In this document: positions 1 to 11,264 of the stretch, in pieces | How the letters are laid out: every line of letters starts with the position of its first letter | How positions within the stretch are numbered: position 1 is the first letter of the stretch | DNA from: Dendrocalamus latiflorus | Lineage: Eukaryota > Streptophyta > Magnoliopsida > Poales > Poaceae | Direction: 5' to 3' | NCBI GenBank assembly: GCA_017311315.1 | Contig: CM029654.1 | Location: 21,659,879 to 21,723,878 of the forward strand | DNA length: 64,000 nucleotides | Notes under the pieces: model-generated | What the model was told of the DNA's origin: nothing | What the model saw: the letters and a program-made list of their open reading frames with translations, nothing else | Databases searched by the model: none | Made by a program: the position numbers and the translations under genes

Positions 1-480
1 CGTCGTGTCCACCCGACACCAACCGAGACCCCCGACTCCACCTGAGTCTAGTCCTGGTCTGTTCTGTCGTGCACGACCGCAACCGACCTTCAAACCGTCT
101 GGACCTCTGACTCCTCCCTGAGCCTAGTCCCGGTTCACTCATTGTTGCCTGTTGTGTCCGTCACCGGTAGCTCCAGTTCCTCGTCTCCCGACTCACAACC
201 ACCTCACCAGCCTCGATCATCTTCGGCATCACCGACCGTCTGGACCTCAACACCTCCTGTGCCTAGTCCTGGTCCTCGTCACCTCACCATGACCTAGCTC
301 CGAAGTCCTGCAGTCACACAGACAAGCAAACCGTCACATAGCACCGCACGAAACTGCATAATCAATATTAGCACAAGTAAAAGATACTCAACCCTAGAAT
401 ACCAGAAACAAACTCAAACTTACTAAACCAACCGTCAATTAATCATCACCAACATGGGGATACCTCCACATGGTCTCTCA
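1..480 (-). mobile_element. Inverted SIRE/Maximus-like copia LTR fragment (5' end of LTR at 480)
   Basis: Read on the minus strand, this stretch begins TGAGAGACCATGTGG (480 down to 466), which is the exact start of the plus-strand LTR at 2639. The alignment continues: both copies then carry a CCCCATGTT stretch, AATTGACG, TTGAGTTTG, a CTTGTCTGTG stretch and a GGACTAGGC(G/A)CAGG stretch in the same order. It is therefore a partly diverged LTR of the same family in opposite orientation, cut by the window edge. Its 5' end abuts RNase H coding sequence at 481, so it is best explained as a minus-strand copy or solo LTR inserted into a plus-strand copy. Confidence 0.8.
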
Positions 481-915
481 GATAGGAAGAGCACTTCTGG
501 CACCTACCAATTCATTGTCACTTCCCTTGTTTCTTGGTCGTCTAGGAAGCAGTTTGGGGTTGCACAGTCCACCGCAGAGGCCGAGTACGTTGCTGCTGCC
601 AGTTGTTGCAGCCAGGTACTTTGGATGGTCTCGACCCTGCGGGACTTTGGGTTAGCCATAGACAGTGTTCCACTCTTTTGTAATAACACTTCTGCCATTA
701 ACATTGCCAAGAACCCAGTGCAGCACTCTCGGACCAAGCATATTGATATTCGATATCACTTCCTTAGAGACCATGTGGAGAAAGGTGACATAGTGCTCCA
801 GTTTGTGGAGAGTGACCACCAGTTGGCCGATAACTTTACCAAGCCTTTGGATAGCTCTAGATTTTCAGCTCTGCGGGGAGAGCTTGGGGTGGTCTGTCCT
901 TATGGACTGTTGTGA
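481..915 (+). pseudogene. Ty1/copia RNase H C-terminal fragment
   Basis: The translation gives the typical copia RNase H block: DRKSTSG, LVSWSSRKQ, STAEAEYVAAASC, then HIDIRYHFLRDHV and QLADNFTKPL, ending at a TGA at 913-915. The N-terminal half, including the first catalytic Asp region, is missing because the reading frame runs into the inverted LTR at 480. The ATG at 454 lies in antisense LTR sequence and is not a genuine start. Normally this domain closes the pol polyprotein and removes RNA from the RNA:DNA hybrid during reverse transcription. Here it is a dead remnant of the plus-strand element that ends with the LTR at 2639-4012. Confidence 0.9.
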
Positions 916-2638
916 GGGGGAGCTTTGCGCTTCATGTTTTATCTTGTTTATTACGCTCTTACTCCTTTCTGTTGCATTGCATATGGGTGCATTTGGGTTA
1001 GTTCTCTTAGTATAGACTAGAGTGTTTCTCTTGTCTAGTTGTTTAGACTTCTTTTTCTCATCTTGTGATTCTAGGATGCTGCTTATTAGTTGTTTCACTT
1101 ATCACTAGGTTGAGCTCACTCACTTCTTATAGGTTCTAGCGAGGGTTGGGTCACCCTCGGGTAGACGGGGTACGTGTTTGCTCCTTAGTGTGTTAGATGT
1201 TCAGTTGATAGTCCTAGAGTCATATGGGGTAGATGAGAGTCAGTCTGAGCTATAGTATCCTCTATATCTTATCTATGCTTTAAGGACTGCCTTTTCTGAT
1301 TCTCTTGCCAGCTTCTTGTTTTTATTGCTTTGGTTCAGGGGGAGTTCATTTGGGAGCTTCTAGATCTTAATTTTATCATAACTCAACTTGAACTAAAGTT
1401 GCATCACATGTTGAGGGGGAGCTGGATTTTCTTGCATGTCATTCTGCATTGTAATATAACTACATGGAGCCTTGATTATTATCCTGTTATGACATGTTTA
1501 CAATGCATTACATCTTGCCATGATCTGTGCTTACTTGCTAGATTTATCATGACTTTATATGTGTAGTCAAGTCTTTGCCATGATAGGTTGATTAAAATAC
1601 TCAACTTGAACTAATTCATGTCATGTTAGCTCTTGAGACTAGTCTTTCTTTAGTTATCTCTTTATGATTCATGCCATGTCAAATAGACTGAGTTGAGACT
1701 TGAATCTTTATTGAGCTTTAGATTGAGCTATACTAGTTTCTTGATGGAGCATGAGTTAGTACAACCTTTTAAGAAAGCAAAAAGATCTCCTTTGTGTGAA
1801 AAAACTGATCTCACCAACTCTTTCTCATGAGACTGCTTGCCATTGCACTAGGCATGAACTCAGGGGGAGTTTTGGTTGACCAAGACTATCTTCTTAAGCT
1901 TCTCGCTTGGAGTGGTCGCATAAGGCTTGAGATCTAGCACGTGACTAAACAAAAGTTTTAGTTGGAAACGATCATAAGATTTCTAAAGAAAAACATGTCA
2001 ATAGTGCTAAATTTGCTTAATTACACAAAGATTTAGTACTTAAACAAATGTCTCATTCTTGAACTTGTAGCACTCTAAATTGACTCAATACTAGCTTCTT
2101 GATTCCACTTAGATTATTGACATGGCCTGCATCATCTTTGGATACCTTTAGCTAGACTATACTCATGGTTGACTTGACATGTTAAGGTATTCGACTAATT
2201 TTCAGATTGTGACTTATTTGGCTTAGCTTGATTATACTTGTTTTGTCATGATCTTGTTAGTATTTTTATTGGTTATGGCTTGGTGTAATACTTCAAGGTC
2301 ATTATGGATAATATTTATTGCTCATCATGCATAAAATGAATAATTTTCAGCCATTCCATTCCTACTCGTAACCTTATTCTCTCTTCTTTTTTTTGCATCC
2401 TTGATGATTTTATTGCTAAAAGGGGGAGAATAGCGGAGAAAAACCATTTGGGAACATTTAGGAACTTTCTGGAGCTCTGAAGAATAATTTGCTCTTTCTT
2501 TTGTAGCTCTAGTGTTCCTTTGTCGACATGGTCATGAGCTTCTCTGTTTCTCTTTAGACCATGCTTGACTTTCTTTCATTTTCAAACTCAACTTTACGCT
2601 TTTTCTAGGTTTGTCAATATACTTATCAAGGGGGAGAT
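916..2638 (+). mobile_element. 3' non-coding internal region of SIRE-like copia element, with repeated polypurine tracts
   Basis: There is no convincing reading frame between the RNase H stop and the LTR. The region carries several AGGGGGAG polypurine blocks (about 912, 1336, 1413, 1861, 2421 and 2629). The last one, AAGGGGGAGAT, directly abuts the LTR start at 2639 and is the candidate plus-strand primer. A long 3' region between pol and the LTR, with multiple such tracts, is typical of SIRE/Maximus (Opie-type) elements. Confidence 0.7.
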
Positions 2639-3180
2639 TGAGAGACCATGTGGTTATGACCCCATGTTTGTGGTGAGTAATTGACGAGGGTTCTGGAAAG
2701 ATTGAGTTTGGTTTGTGTGGTCCGTGCCAAGTCGGCACTTGGCGTAGTCGGGTTGGGTTAGACGGATTTGAGGCATATTCTTCTTCCCGATTGGTCGTTT
2801 GGGCAATTTCATGCTTAAGTACGATTTTCTGATGCTAATCGTGATTACATTTTCGAGCGATGTTATGTGATGTGTTTCTTGTCTGTGATGGCTGTAGGAC
2901 ATCGAGGTGGAGTCGTGGCGAGGCACGGATGACCGGACTAGGCGCAGGTGGTGCCGAGGTCAAAGCGGTCGAGGTGTGCTGAAGATGGCGAGGACTCGAG
3001 GTGGTTGCGAGGCTTGGAAGGCAAGGAATGAGGAAGCTTCCCGGAAGGTGCAGGAGGGCCGTTTTGGTGAATACGCAAAGCTACACTAAAGGAAGTGGAT
3101 TGTGGTTAAAGCACTAGAGTTAGTGGGTAAAGCGCAAAAGCTTTATGGGCAAAGCATTTAGTGAACCCATTAAGAGAGGC

Positions 3181-3188
3181 TATAAAAG
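3181..3188 (+). promoter_or_regulatory. TATA box of SIRE-like LTR
   Basis: TATAAAAG lies about 540 bp into the LTR, where the U3/R boundary is expected. It would drive element transcription on the + strand. Activity is not known. Confidence 0.55.
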
Positions 3189-3616
3189 GAGGAGTGCTTC
3201 CTGCATGTTGTAGGGCTTGGGAGACGGGTTTGAATCTGTTTGTGAATTTCTAGGGTTTCACAAACAGAGAAACCTTGGCCCCCTTGATTTCTCTTCATGA
3301 GATAGCGCGAGATTTTGATTTTCATGTCCAGAGATTGTTGCTAATCTAATTGCAAAAGATCCTGATGGAAGGATGAAGGAATCTCAAGCAATCTGAAGAT
3401 TAGACCTCACTCTGTCATTTTTCAGGTTAATGCTCAAAAGTTCAATTTCTTGATCTTGTGACCACATCTATTGGTCTCTAAGGCCTTCCTGTATTTAGGT
3501 TTTATCCACATTCCTTTGGATCGAAAAGATCTGCCAAAAACCCTAAATTTCTCAGATTTCAGAAGTATGCAAAGGCTGTTCAGTTTTTTAGCCGAAAAAG
3601 TCTGAAATTTAGGGTT

Positions 3617-3795
3617 AGACCGGTCTGATCGGTCGGTCCATGGCGGTCAGACCGACCAGACCACACCGGTCAGACCGACAGCACCAATGCGATCGGACAG
3701 GCCAGCAGTAGGCGGTCTGACCGGCTGGTAGTAGGCGGTCAGATCGGCCTGGCTACTGCGGTCTGACCGCCCGGCACATTGAGGTCAGATCGGCC
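3617..3795 (+). repeat. Cluster of GGTCTGACCGG-type palindromic motifs inside LTR
   Basis: About ten variants of GGTC(T/A)GA(C/T)CGG occur in both orientations within 180 bp (for example CGGTCTGATCGG, GGCGGTCAGACCG, GCGGTCTGACCGG). They lie downstream of the TATA box and would be transcribed in the R/U5 part of the LTR. Confidence 0.75.
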
Positions 3796-4012
3796 CCTCT
3801 GCATTTTGTGCTGATTCTCGGATTTTCTCTTTGGTGTCTATCTCGATTCTCCTTTATGCTTACTTTGAGGTTCCAGAGAGTTTAAGTCCTTCTCTTCATA
3901 GCTTTTTGTAGCCATAGGAGAGGAAACTCGCATGTGAGTACTTTTCGGGGGTGTAATTTTTAAGAGGCACCTTTCACCCCCCCCCCCCTCTGTTGCCGAT
4001 TTCGATCCAACA

Positions 4013-4080
4013 TATTCAGCTATGTTGTACCCATTTAGACTTGTGGTTCTATCGTATTGCTTAGTTTGGACAATCACCAG
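4013..4080. other. Short spacer between copia LTR and gypsy LTR
   Basis: These 68 bp hold no gene. The last five bases (ACCAG, 4076-4080) match four of the five bases (ACAAG, 19711-19715) that follow the far end of the outer gypsy element, and so may be its degraded target-site duplication. Confidence 0.4.
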
Positions 4081-6485
4081 TGTCAATCCTTAATTGATTA
4101 CGGCGGAATATTCACAATAAAAGTTCTCGTGCTCTATCCGCACCAATCCAATCTTACCATCCGCCCAATCCAAAACAATTTTCACCATTTTATTTTATTT
4201 TATAAACCAATGGCAACACCTATTGCCCAACACTTGGTAAAAACAATTCTTTAGAGATTTTGATAACATTATTCCCACCCATAGGTTTATAATGACCAAA
4301 AGCTTGTCTAAGCGGTTTCTACCATTCTAAAATTATCAAATAGCATTGTAATCTCAATACTGAGACAAAGAAAACCTAGCATGACAAAGGTACATAGTTG
4401 TCAACTCAAATGAGGGCATAACAATTATCGGTTTAACTATTATCCTTAAAATAGAAGTTATCATTTTATGTAACATAGCAATGCATTTAAATTTGAAATA
4501 ATAAAATAATTTTCGTAAACATAGGTACAAGATGATCAAAGGAGACTTGTCTTCTTGCACATTGTCTAAACCTTCCTGCTGCGGATCAGAAAACTCTTCA
4601 GCGACGTCGGGATCTACGCGCAAAAACAAGAAATCCAAATAAATAAATAAACAAAAACAAAGTCACAAAAATACAAATATATATACTAGAAGGACACTTA
4701 TGATTTTAGATGAATTTAGAAATTGGAACAGGTTCAAACGGAGCTAGGATAAAGAAATACGAGCTTCTGGAAGTGTTTGCCATGGTCGGAGTGGTTGAAT
4801 CTACAGAGGGTGGTTTGTGGTCAAAAACGGTAGGAGAAGTTGTTTGGAGTGGTTCGATCAGCAAGAGGAGAAGTTCAGAGCGACCAAAAGCTATAAAGTG
4901 GTTGGGGCGGTCGGAGCTTATAACGTGGTCGGAGGGGTCGAAGACTATAAGGTAGTCAAAAGCGGAGGTGGTAGAAGGATATAACATGGTTGAAAGCAGA
5001 GGTGGTCTAAGGATATAACATGGTTGAAAGGTATATGTGGTCAAAAAGCTTTATGTGGTCAGAAGGTTTATGTGGTCGAAACCAACGAGAATTGTCGGAC
5101 TACTAAGAATGGTCGTAGACGATGAGGTTGTCGTAACCGACTAGGGTGATCGTAACACTGATGTGGTCGGGAAACCAATAGTTTTCGAACAGCCGTGGTT
5201 AGATAGTGCCAAGGTCATATACTGTGGTGGTCGTGAATGGCTGTGGTCATGAGCGACTATGGTCGTGGGCGACCGTGGTCGAAATTGGATGCGGTCGTGA
5301 GCGATCATGGACGAAAGCGGCTTTAGTCATGAGTGATCGTGGTCAAAAGCGGATATGGTCGTGAGCGATTGTGGTTGTAGGAAGCCGTGGTCGTAGGATC
5401 ATAGGGTTTACAGAGGTAGGAGGGATCGAAGGGTTTAGAGAGGTCGGAGGTCAAAGCGTTGTTCAGAAAGATCAAAGGGTACAACATGGTTAGAGGCTAC
5501 GGAGACGTTCAGACTGTCCTATCAACTAAAGAGACATTTAGATGAGGTGGCGCGGAAAAGGTTTTAGTGTATGGTTACTCTACAGAGGTATATCAGTGGC
5601 GAGGAAGGAGTGGCGGTGGTGGTACAAGGGTGTCGGCAGTGAAGGCTTTCGATGGTGGATTTGCTCGATGGTGAGGTGGCTGAGGTTCGCACAGTCACGA
5701 TGAAGATAAAGACGGCGTTGGCAACAGTGAAAGATGGCAGCGGCGGAGTGCTTCTGTGAGGGAAAGGCTCTGGCAGCGGTCTTGGACAGTGAAGTGGTCA
5801 GCGTTGGTGGAAGTCCAAAATGGTTGATTCCGTGAAATTTCAATTCCCGACAATTTGCAGAGACAAAGATTTGCGAAGGTGGCCGAGTGACGTACACAGG
5901 CAGTGCATGACACGAGTTTGGCCAACCTCGGGAATTTCTTTGGAGGAAGAAAGGTTTTGGCTAGATGAAAAGGGAGGCGATAGATCACGGTGTTCCAATT
6001 GTAGCTTGGGCAAAGAATAAAACTGACGGAATTCACAGCACCATGCAAACGTTTCTCTGCATTAAGGATGTGTAAAAGGAAAGGAAAGAATGATAAATTG
6101 ATTGCTAGCTTAAATTGGTGCAGTTTCTATGTAAAGACGATGGGGAGAAATGGCCCTTGGCCGGTTGGAGATTTGAGCCTATTAGTTTGGGCGCAAGGTA
6201 GAATAAAAAGAATAGTAACTATGGCCTCAAGGATAAAAGGAAGGAAGGAAACAAGAAAGCTAAATGAGAAAGGAAGAAAGAAATGTGGTGGCTGGTGCTG
6301 TTCGGCTAGGGATTAAGTGAGCCACACAAGGGTCAGTAGAGGGATGGATTTTCCCAAATGAATTTTCTTTTTATTCGTATTAAGCTTTAATTAATTCAAG
6401 AAAAATCCAAATAAAATCTCAAAATTTTTAAATAATTAATTTGAAATTATTTTTTTTAAAGAAAGCGAATTTTTGGGATATTACA
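4081..6485 (-). mobile_element. Tekay-like gypsy 3' LTR (about 2.4 kb, minus strand)
   Basis: On the minus strand the LTR starts TGTAATATCCCAAAAATTCG at 6485, right after the polypurine tract AAGGGGGTAGGTTTG, and ends GGATTGACA at 4081. TG...CA termini and a TGTAAYATCCCAAAA start are characteristic of grass chromovirus (Tekay-type) LTRs. It contains a stretch of degenerate GTGGTCG/GGTCGTGAGCGA repeats at about 5030-5460. Short open frames inside have no recognisable product. A second copy of the LTR 5' end is at 19634-19710. Confidence 0.7.
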
Positions 6486-6978
6486 AACCTACCCCCTTAG
6501 AAATAATGTTGTTCTCGATATTCGGATGAGCTGGGAAAATGGCTAGAGAACTCTGCTCTTAGATCTTCCTCATGCTCCCAAGTTACTTCTGATTCTGAAT
6601 GATTGCTTCATTGCACTTTATAGAATTTGATGGTCTTGCTTCTTGTGTGACGCTTTGCTTCATCCAAAATTTTGACTAGATACTCTGGATAGGTTAGGTA
6701 CTTCTTCAATTTCACTTCATCTAGAGGCATTTACTCTTCTGGTACTCTAAGGCACTTCTTCAACTAGGACACATGGAAGACGTTGTGCACATCTGACAAC
6801 TACGGTGGGAGCTTCAACTAATATGCAACTTCTCCTCTTCTGGTTAGAACAGGGAATGGTCTAATGAACTTAGGAGCAAGCTTCACACTAACTCTGAAAC
6901 AACGCATACCCTTGCGAGGCGAAACTTTTAGATACACATGATAACCGGGTGTAAATTCTAATAACCTACGACGATTGT
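6486..6978 (-). pseudogene. Integrase C-terminus and chromodomain-like tail of gypsy pol (degenerate)
   Basis: Minus-strand translation shows broken pieces typical of the end of chromovirus pol. There is a segment like VSPRKGMRCF, then KLAPKFIRPFPVL, then a chromodomain-like segment with ILDEAKRHTRSKTIKFYKVQ followed by HSESEVTWEHEEDL. Several in-frame stops interrupt it. In intact relatives this tail steers integration. The polypurine tract and LTR follow at once. Confidence 0.65.
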
Positions 6979-7612
6979 TCAAATAACTTTTCTTTCTTGT
7001 TGTGATGCTTTCAATCTATCTCGAATCAAGCGAATTTGCACTTTTGCTTGCTTCAACACATATGGTCCAAACACTTGCCCTTCTTCGGTCTCTTTCCAAT
7101 ACAATGTTGTCCTGCATTTTATGCCATACAAAGCTTCAAACGGAGATATTTGCAAGCTAGATTGATAACTGTTATTGTAGGAGAATTCTGCATAGAGCAA
7201 ACTTTGATCCCAACTAGTTTTATTTGCCAAGGCACAAGCTCTCAACATATCTTCCAATATTTGATTTTCTTTCTGTTTGACCATCTGTCTGTGAATGATA
7301 TGCTGTGCTAAAATTTAGATTTGTACCAAAAATTTCGTGCAACTTCTGCCAAACTTTTGAAGGGAATTGAGATCCTCAATTTGACACGATCTTCTTGGGA
7401 ACTCCATACAAACACACGTTCCTTGACATATAAAGCTCTGCGAGTCTATCTCCAGAGTAAATGGTCCTCACTGGATTGAAATGTGCGACTTTTGTTAGAC
7501 AGTCTACAATAATCCAAATTGAATCATACCCTAACCTTGTTCTCGGTAATCCAGTTATAAAGTCCATACCAATTTTTTCCCATTTCCACTTAGGTATTTG
7601 CAAAGGTTGCAA
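6979..7612 (-). pseudogene. Gypsy integrase core fragments
   Basis: Two minus-strand open stretches, 7612-7376 and 7284-6979, carry integrase core signatures. The first has KWEKIGMDFITGLP, DSIWIIVDCLTKVAHF and GVPKKIVSN, with the first catalytic Asp in MDFITGLP. The second has ALYGIKCRTTLYW and EFSYNNSYQSS with a preceding QILEDMLRAC block. They are separated by a stop or frameshift where the second Asp and the Glu region should run on. The element cannot encode a working integrase. Confidence 0.85.
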
Positions 7613-8038
7613 AAGTTTATTAGTTCTCTAATGTTTAGCTTTAACCCACTGGCAAACATCGCACAGAGCTACATATTCAGTAATTTCCCTTTTCATACTT
7701 GACCAACAATATCTTTCTTTGACATTTTGGTATATCTTTGTACTTCTAGGATGAATTGAATATCCAGATTCATGTACTTCCCTCATAATGAACTCCTTTA
7801 TTTCTTTTTTCTCGGGTATAAGTATTCTTTTTCTAAACCAAAGGATACCTTTTTCATCTTTTGAAAATCCATGTGCTTTACCTTTCTTTATATTATCTTT
7901 GATTTCCTTGACATATTTGTCCTCTTTTTGAGCTGCCTTGATCTGGTTCTCTAAAGTTGGTTGAACTTCTAAAGTAGTTAGAAATCCTTCTACTACTACT
8001 TCCAGATTGAGTCACTGAATTTTTTTATGAAGTGCATG
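7613..8038 (-). pseudogene. Degenerate integrase N-terminal region
   Basis: This stretch lies between the integrase core and RNase H on the minus strand. It has only short broken frames, with remnants such as a CDVCQW-type zinc-finger end near 7650. It is annotated by position within the pol order; no open frame is kept. Confidence 0.5.
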
Positions 8039-8685
8039 CTAACTATCTTGAATCATCTGATTATTACAGTAGCTCTTCCTGCTCAAGGCATCGCCTACTA
8101 CATAAGCCTTCCCTGGATAATAATGTATTCCAACATCATAATCCTTTATTAACTCAAGCCATCTTCTTTGTCTCAAGTTGAGATCAGGTTGGGTAAATAT
8201 ATACTTTAGACTCTTGTGGTCTGTGTAGATCTCATAACAATTACTAAATAATAATGCCTCCATATTTTCAGAGCATGCACAATGACGGCTAACTCTAAAT
8301 CATGGGTTGGATAGTTCTCCTCATGCGGACGCAATTGTCTTGATGCATAAGCTACCACTTTTCCTTCTTGCATCAGTGTACAGCCAAGTCCTTGTCTTGG
8401 TGCATCACAGTAAACATCAAAATCCTTCTTAATATCTAGAAGCGTTAACGCAGGTGCAGAAATTAACCTCTGCTTCAGTTCTTGAAAGCTGTCCTCACAA
8501 GTTTCAGTCCATTCAAACTTTTTTTCCTTCTTTAGCAACTGGGTGAGAGGTCTCACAAGGTTGAAAAAACCTTCAATGAAGCAATGATAATATCCTGCTA
8601 AACCAAGAAAACTTTTGATCTCTAGTACTGATTTGGGTTGTGCCCAGTTGAGCACATCTTTTACTTTTTCGGCATCTACAGACAC
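8039..8685 (-). pseudogene. Gypsy RT thumb/connection and RNase H fragments
   Basis: The minus-strand frame 8685-8206 has KSFLGLAGYYHCFIEGF, ALTLLDIKKDFDVYCDA and VAYASRQLRPHEENYPTHDLE. The frame 8263-8039 continues with EIYTDHKSLKYIFTQPDLN, RQRRWLELIKDYD and GDALSRK. This is the classic chromovirus RT-to-RNase H segment. The two pieces are offset by a frameshift near 8230. DVYCDA and YTDHKSL hold RNase H Asp positions. Confidence 0.9.
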
Positions 8686-8940
8686 CCTCCTGCAGAAATC
8701 ACTTGACCCAAGAAAGCTACTTCTTTCATTTAGAATTCACACTTGCTAAACTTAGCATGTAATCGGTGTTCTCTGAGTTTTTCGAAAACTATCCTTAGAT
8801 GTTCTTCATGTTCTTTCTCATTCTTGAAGTAGATAAGAATGCCATCTATGAATACAACAACAAACTTATCCAAATATTTTATGAATATCTTATTCATCAG
8901 ATTCATAAAATACTGAGCTGATAAGAAACTTACGCTGAAC
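8686..8940 (-). pseudogene. Gypsy reverse transcriptase palm fragment with FIDG in place of FIDD
   Basis: The minus-strand translation contains KYLDKFVVVFIDGILIYF followed by KNEKEHEEHLRIVFEKLRE. The family motif is F-I/V-D-D; the second catalytic Asp is Gly here, so the domain would be inactive even if translated. An in-frame stop follows the KFSKCEF motif. Upstream on the minus strand the frame jumps directly to gag-like sequence, so the protease and RT fingers were deleted. Confidence 0.75.
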
Positions 8941-9369
8941 TATGTCTGGTGCATCCTGAGCAGCTTCTGTAGTGACATGATTAACATGTCCTCTACCCAT
9001 TGGTTGCGGAGTCCTTGGATTTTGAGGTGTCCCATGGCCCTAACCTATAGATGGAGCTCGTGTTGGTGTAGTTTCTAGGTTGAAATGAACAGGGGTCATA
9101 GCCTGGCACTTTTGAGGACAATTATTGGCATAATATCTTGTTCATGCAATTGAAGCATTATACGCCTACAGCAATAGTCTTATTCTATTGGAACTGGCCA
9201 CCATTATTTGCTCGAGGTGCTTGAGGAACTGGGCGGGGTCCAGTGAATGGCATCCAGGCACACTTGGCATTGAGGGCCTACTGAACTGAGATAGATTATG
9301 ACGATGCTGATAACTGCTCGCACCATGCTGAGCATGGAATTTCCTCTTCTGAGACTATACAGTTGACGT
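8941..9369 (-). pseudogene. Remnant of gypsy gag C-terminal region
   Basis: The minus-strand translation is rich in Pro, Gln and His with broken pieces, including a C-P-Q-K-C zinc-knuckle end. Gag-like low-complexity sequence next to RT implies an internal deletion near 8940. The stretch ends where the copia LTR was inserted at 9370. Confidence 0.45.
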
Positions 9370-10782
9370 TGAAAGATCAACATCCATTTAAGTTAGTTTT
9401 AGTGATAATGATAAATACTATTATGAGATTTTGGTGATAATGACAAATGTATTTGTGAGACTAACTTTGTTTATTGATTATGATATTACTTAGTTTCACA
9501 TGGATGAAAAGGTGAAATCATTGATATATGCATTCAATATGTTTCTTATAATCTTATTTCATTCCTCACATCCAAATATATGACTAAATGACAACTAATT
9601 AACATGCTTGTTTGAGTATATTATTACTTAATCTCATTTGGATGAAAAGGTGAAACCTATAAGAGATATGCATTCGAAATCACATTATCATATATTAGTG
9701 CATTCCTTAGATCCAAAATATAGATTGAACTCCATAAATAGTCCAAAATAAATATATGCATATGTCTTCATTATACATACTTGTATGCACATATTTAGGG
9801 GGAGTTCACTCTATGTTTTGAGATTTCAAGTTTTTTTAATATGCATATTTAGGATCTTTACTTTGAAACACATCCTTTGAGTATATATAGCTTGTGTAGT
9901 TTATATATACTCATTTGCAATCGGGTTGTCATCTAACTTCTCCATTATGTGTTAATGGTTGGATGATTAATGACAACCGGATAAGTAAACTTTGCTAGTT
10001 TTCTTGTGTGGGGTATAAATACCCCCTTGTGGCCGGTTGGAGAAGTAGTTGTTCAACCCATTTCTATTCCCTTGAGCTAGTGTGAGGCTCTCCACTCAAT
10101 TGTATATGTGTTACACTTTGTGAGCAAGGAGAAGAGATCTAGCATGCATTGCATCTAGAAGTGGACTTAGTATTCATTTGAGCTTGTGTATTCGTTGCAC
10201 GTGACGAGAGTCAAGCGAGAGATTTGACTTGTTACTCTTGGAGTTTGCCGACTCCTAGACAGCGTTGGAGGCGTCATGCGTAGTGATCTTCTCAAAGAAG
10301 ATTGTGAGAAGACCCAGCGAAGTGTGAAGGTTGGAGCTCACCTATTCGGAGCGGGAAAGAGCTACCACTAATGGATTGAGGTGTTTCGGCTTAATTTGTG
10401 GAGTCAGTCCAATTCATTTGGGCTAACCTCAACGTGGACTAGGGGAGAGCGGCAACTCTCTGAACACCACGATAAAAAGAGACTGTGTCTATTATAGTTT
10501 ATTTTCTTATGCTCAATTTATCTTCAAGCAATTTACTTTCATAGAATTAAATTGATTGCTTGTCATCAAAAATTGCACACCTTGACATAGCCTAAAATTG
10601 TTGGTGCACTTAGGTGAACTTAATTGATATAGGTGTTGTTTGTGTTAAACCAAATTGATTTAAGCTTTCGCATTGTTTACTTGGTTTAGACAAATAGAAA
10701 ATGTCTTGAATTATTAATAATAATTAGAAGAGAATTTTAGACCACCTATTCACCCCCTCTAGTCAGCCTCCTCGATCTTACA
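9370..10782 (+). mobile_element. 5' LTR of a pol-less copia element (1413 bp)
   Basis: It starts TGAAAGATCAAC and ends CTCGATCTTACA, followed directly by the primer-binding site. The first roughly 330 bp align closely with 19305-19633, the truncated 3' LTR, which also starts TGAAAGATCAAG behind a polypurine tract. A TATA box is at 10014. The LTR was inserted into gag-like sequence of the outer gypsy element. Confidence 0.85.
10014..10020 (+). promoter_or_regulatory. TATA box in copia 5' LTR
   Basis: TATAAAT followed by ACCCCCTTGTGG lies about 645 bp into the LTR, consistent with a U3 promoter. Confidence 0.55.
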
Positions 10783-10802
10783 AGTAGTATCACAACTTGG
10801 TC
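10783..10802 (+). other. Copia primer-binding site (initiator-Met tRNA type)
   Basis: AGTAGTATCACAACTTGGT directly follows the LTR end and resembles the grass copia consensus, which begins (T)GGTATCAGAGC and pairs with the 3' end of initiator Met-tRNA. Several bases differ, so priming would be weak. Confidence 0.6.
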
Positions 10803-10869
10803 CCTCGTCTATTAGGCTTCACCGCCTATACTAGTGGGATTGTGTACCTAGATGACACACCTCAATTTA

Positions 10870-11264
10870 ATATGGCTTAAATTATGATAATTGGAAAATC
10901 CGCATGATATGCTATTTTAAGGCCATGAGTCCAAAATATGGCGGATTATAGATATGAGCTTTTCTCCTCCATTGGATTCTCTTGCTCCAACAATTGGGAA
11001 GAAAATGCTCATATCTTGACACTCAAGCAAACTAATGCTTTATTTAGTGCTTTAAGTATAGAGGTATTCCATACAATATGTAATCTCAATAGCGCTCATG
11101 ATATGTGGACAAAAATTCAAGATAAATATGAAATGTCCACCTCATCCGATGAGGATTGCATACAAGAGTAGATGTCGAGAGAATAATACTCAACCTCTAG
11201 CTCCGACGATGAAGAATCCACTAGCCCCTCCACATCAACTCAATGCTTCATGGCAAAATGTAAC
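10870..11264 (+). pseudogene. Copia gag N-terminal part (split by a gypsy insertion)
   Basis: One frame shows NYDNWKIRMICYFKAMSPKY, the conserved N-terminal copia gag motif. After a frameshift another frame (10938 on) has HILTLKQTNALFSALSIEVF and NSAHDMWTKIQDKYE, matching the UBN2-type gag core. A third short frame ends in STQCFMAKCN just before the insertion at 11265. The gag resumes at 15063. Gag would form the capsid; here it is frameshifted and interrupted. Confidence 0.8.

Larger units (their letters stand above)
2639..4012 (+). mobile_element. SIRE-like copia 3' LTR (1374 bp)
   Basis: The LTR starts TGAGAGACCATGTGG immediately after a polypurine tract and ends in a C-run followed by TTCGATCCAACA, the usual 3' end style of this group. 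A TATA box lies at 3181 and a cluster of GGTCTGACCGG-like palindromes at 3617-3795. The inverted copy at 1-480 confirms the 5' boundary. No target-site duplication can be checked because the left end of the element is outside or rearranged. Confidence 0.8.

Noticed and set aside
4700..6050. Open frames on both strands (about 80-117 codons)
   Set aside because: They sit inside the Tekay-like LTR in degenerate GGTCG-rich repeats, with no recognisable domain.
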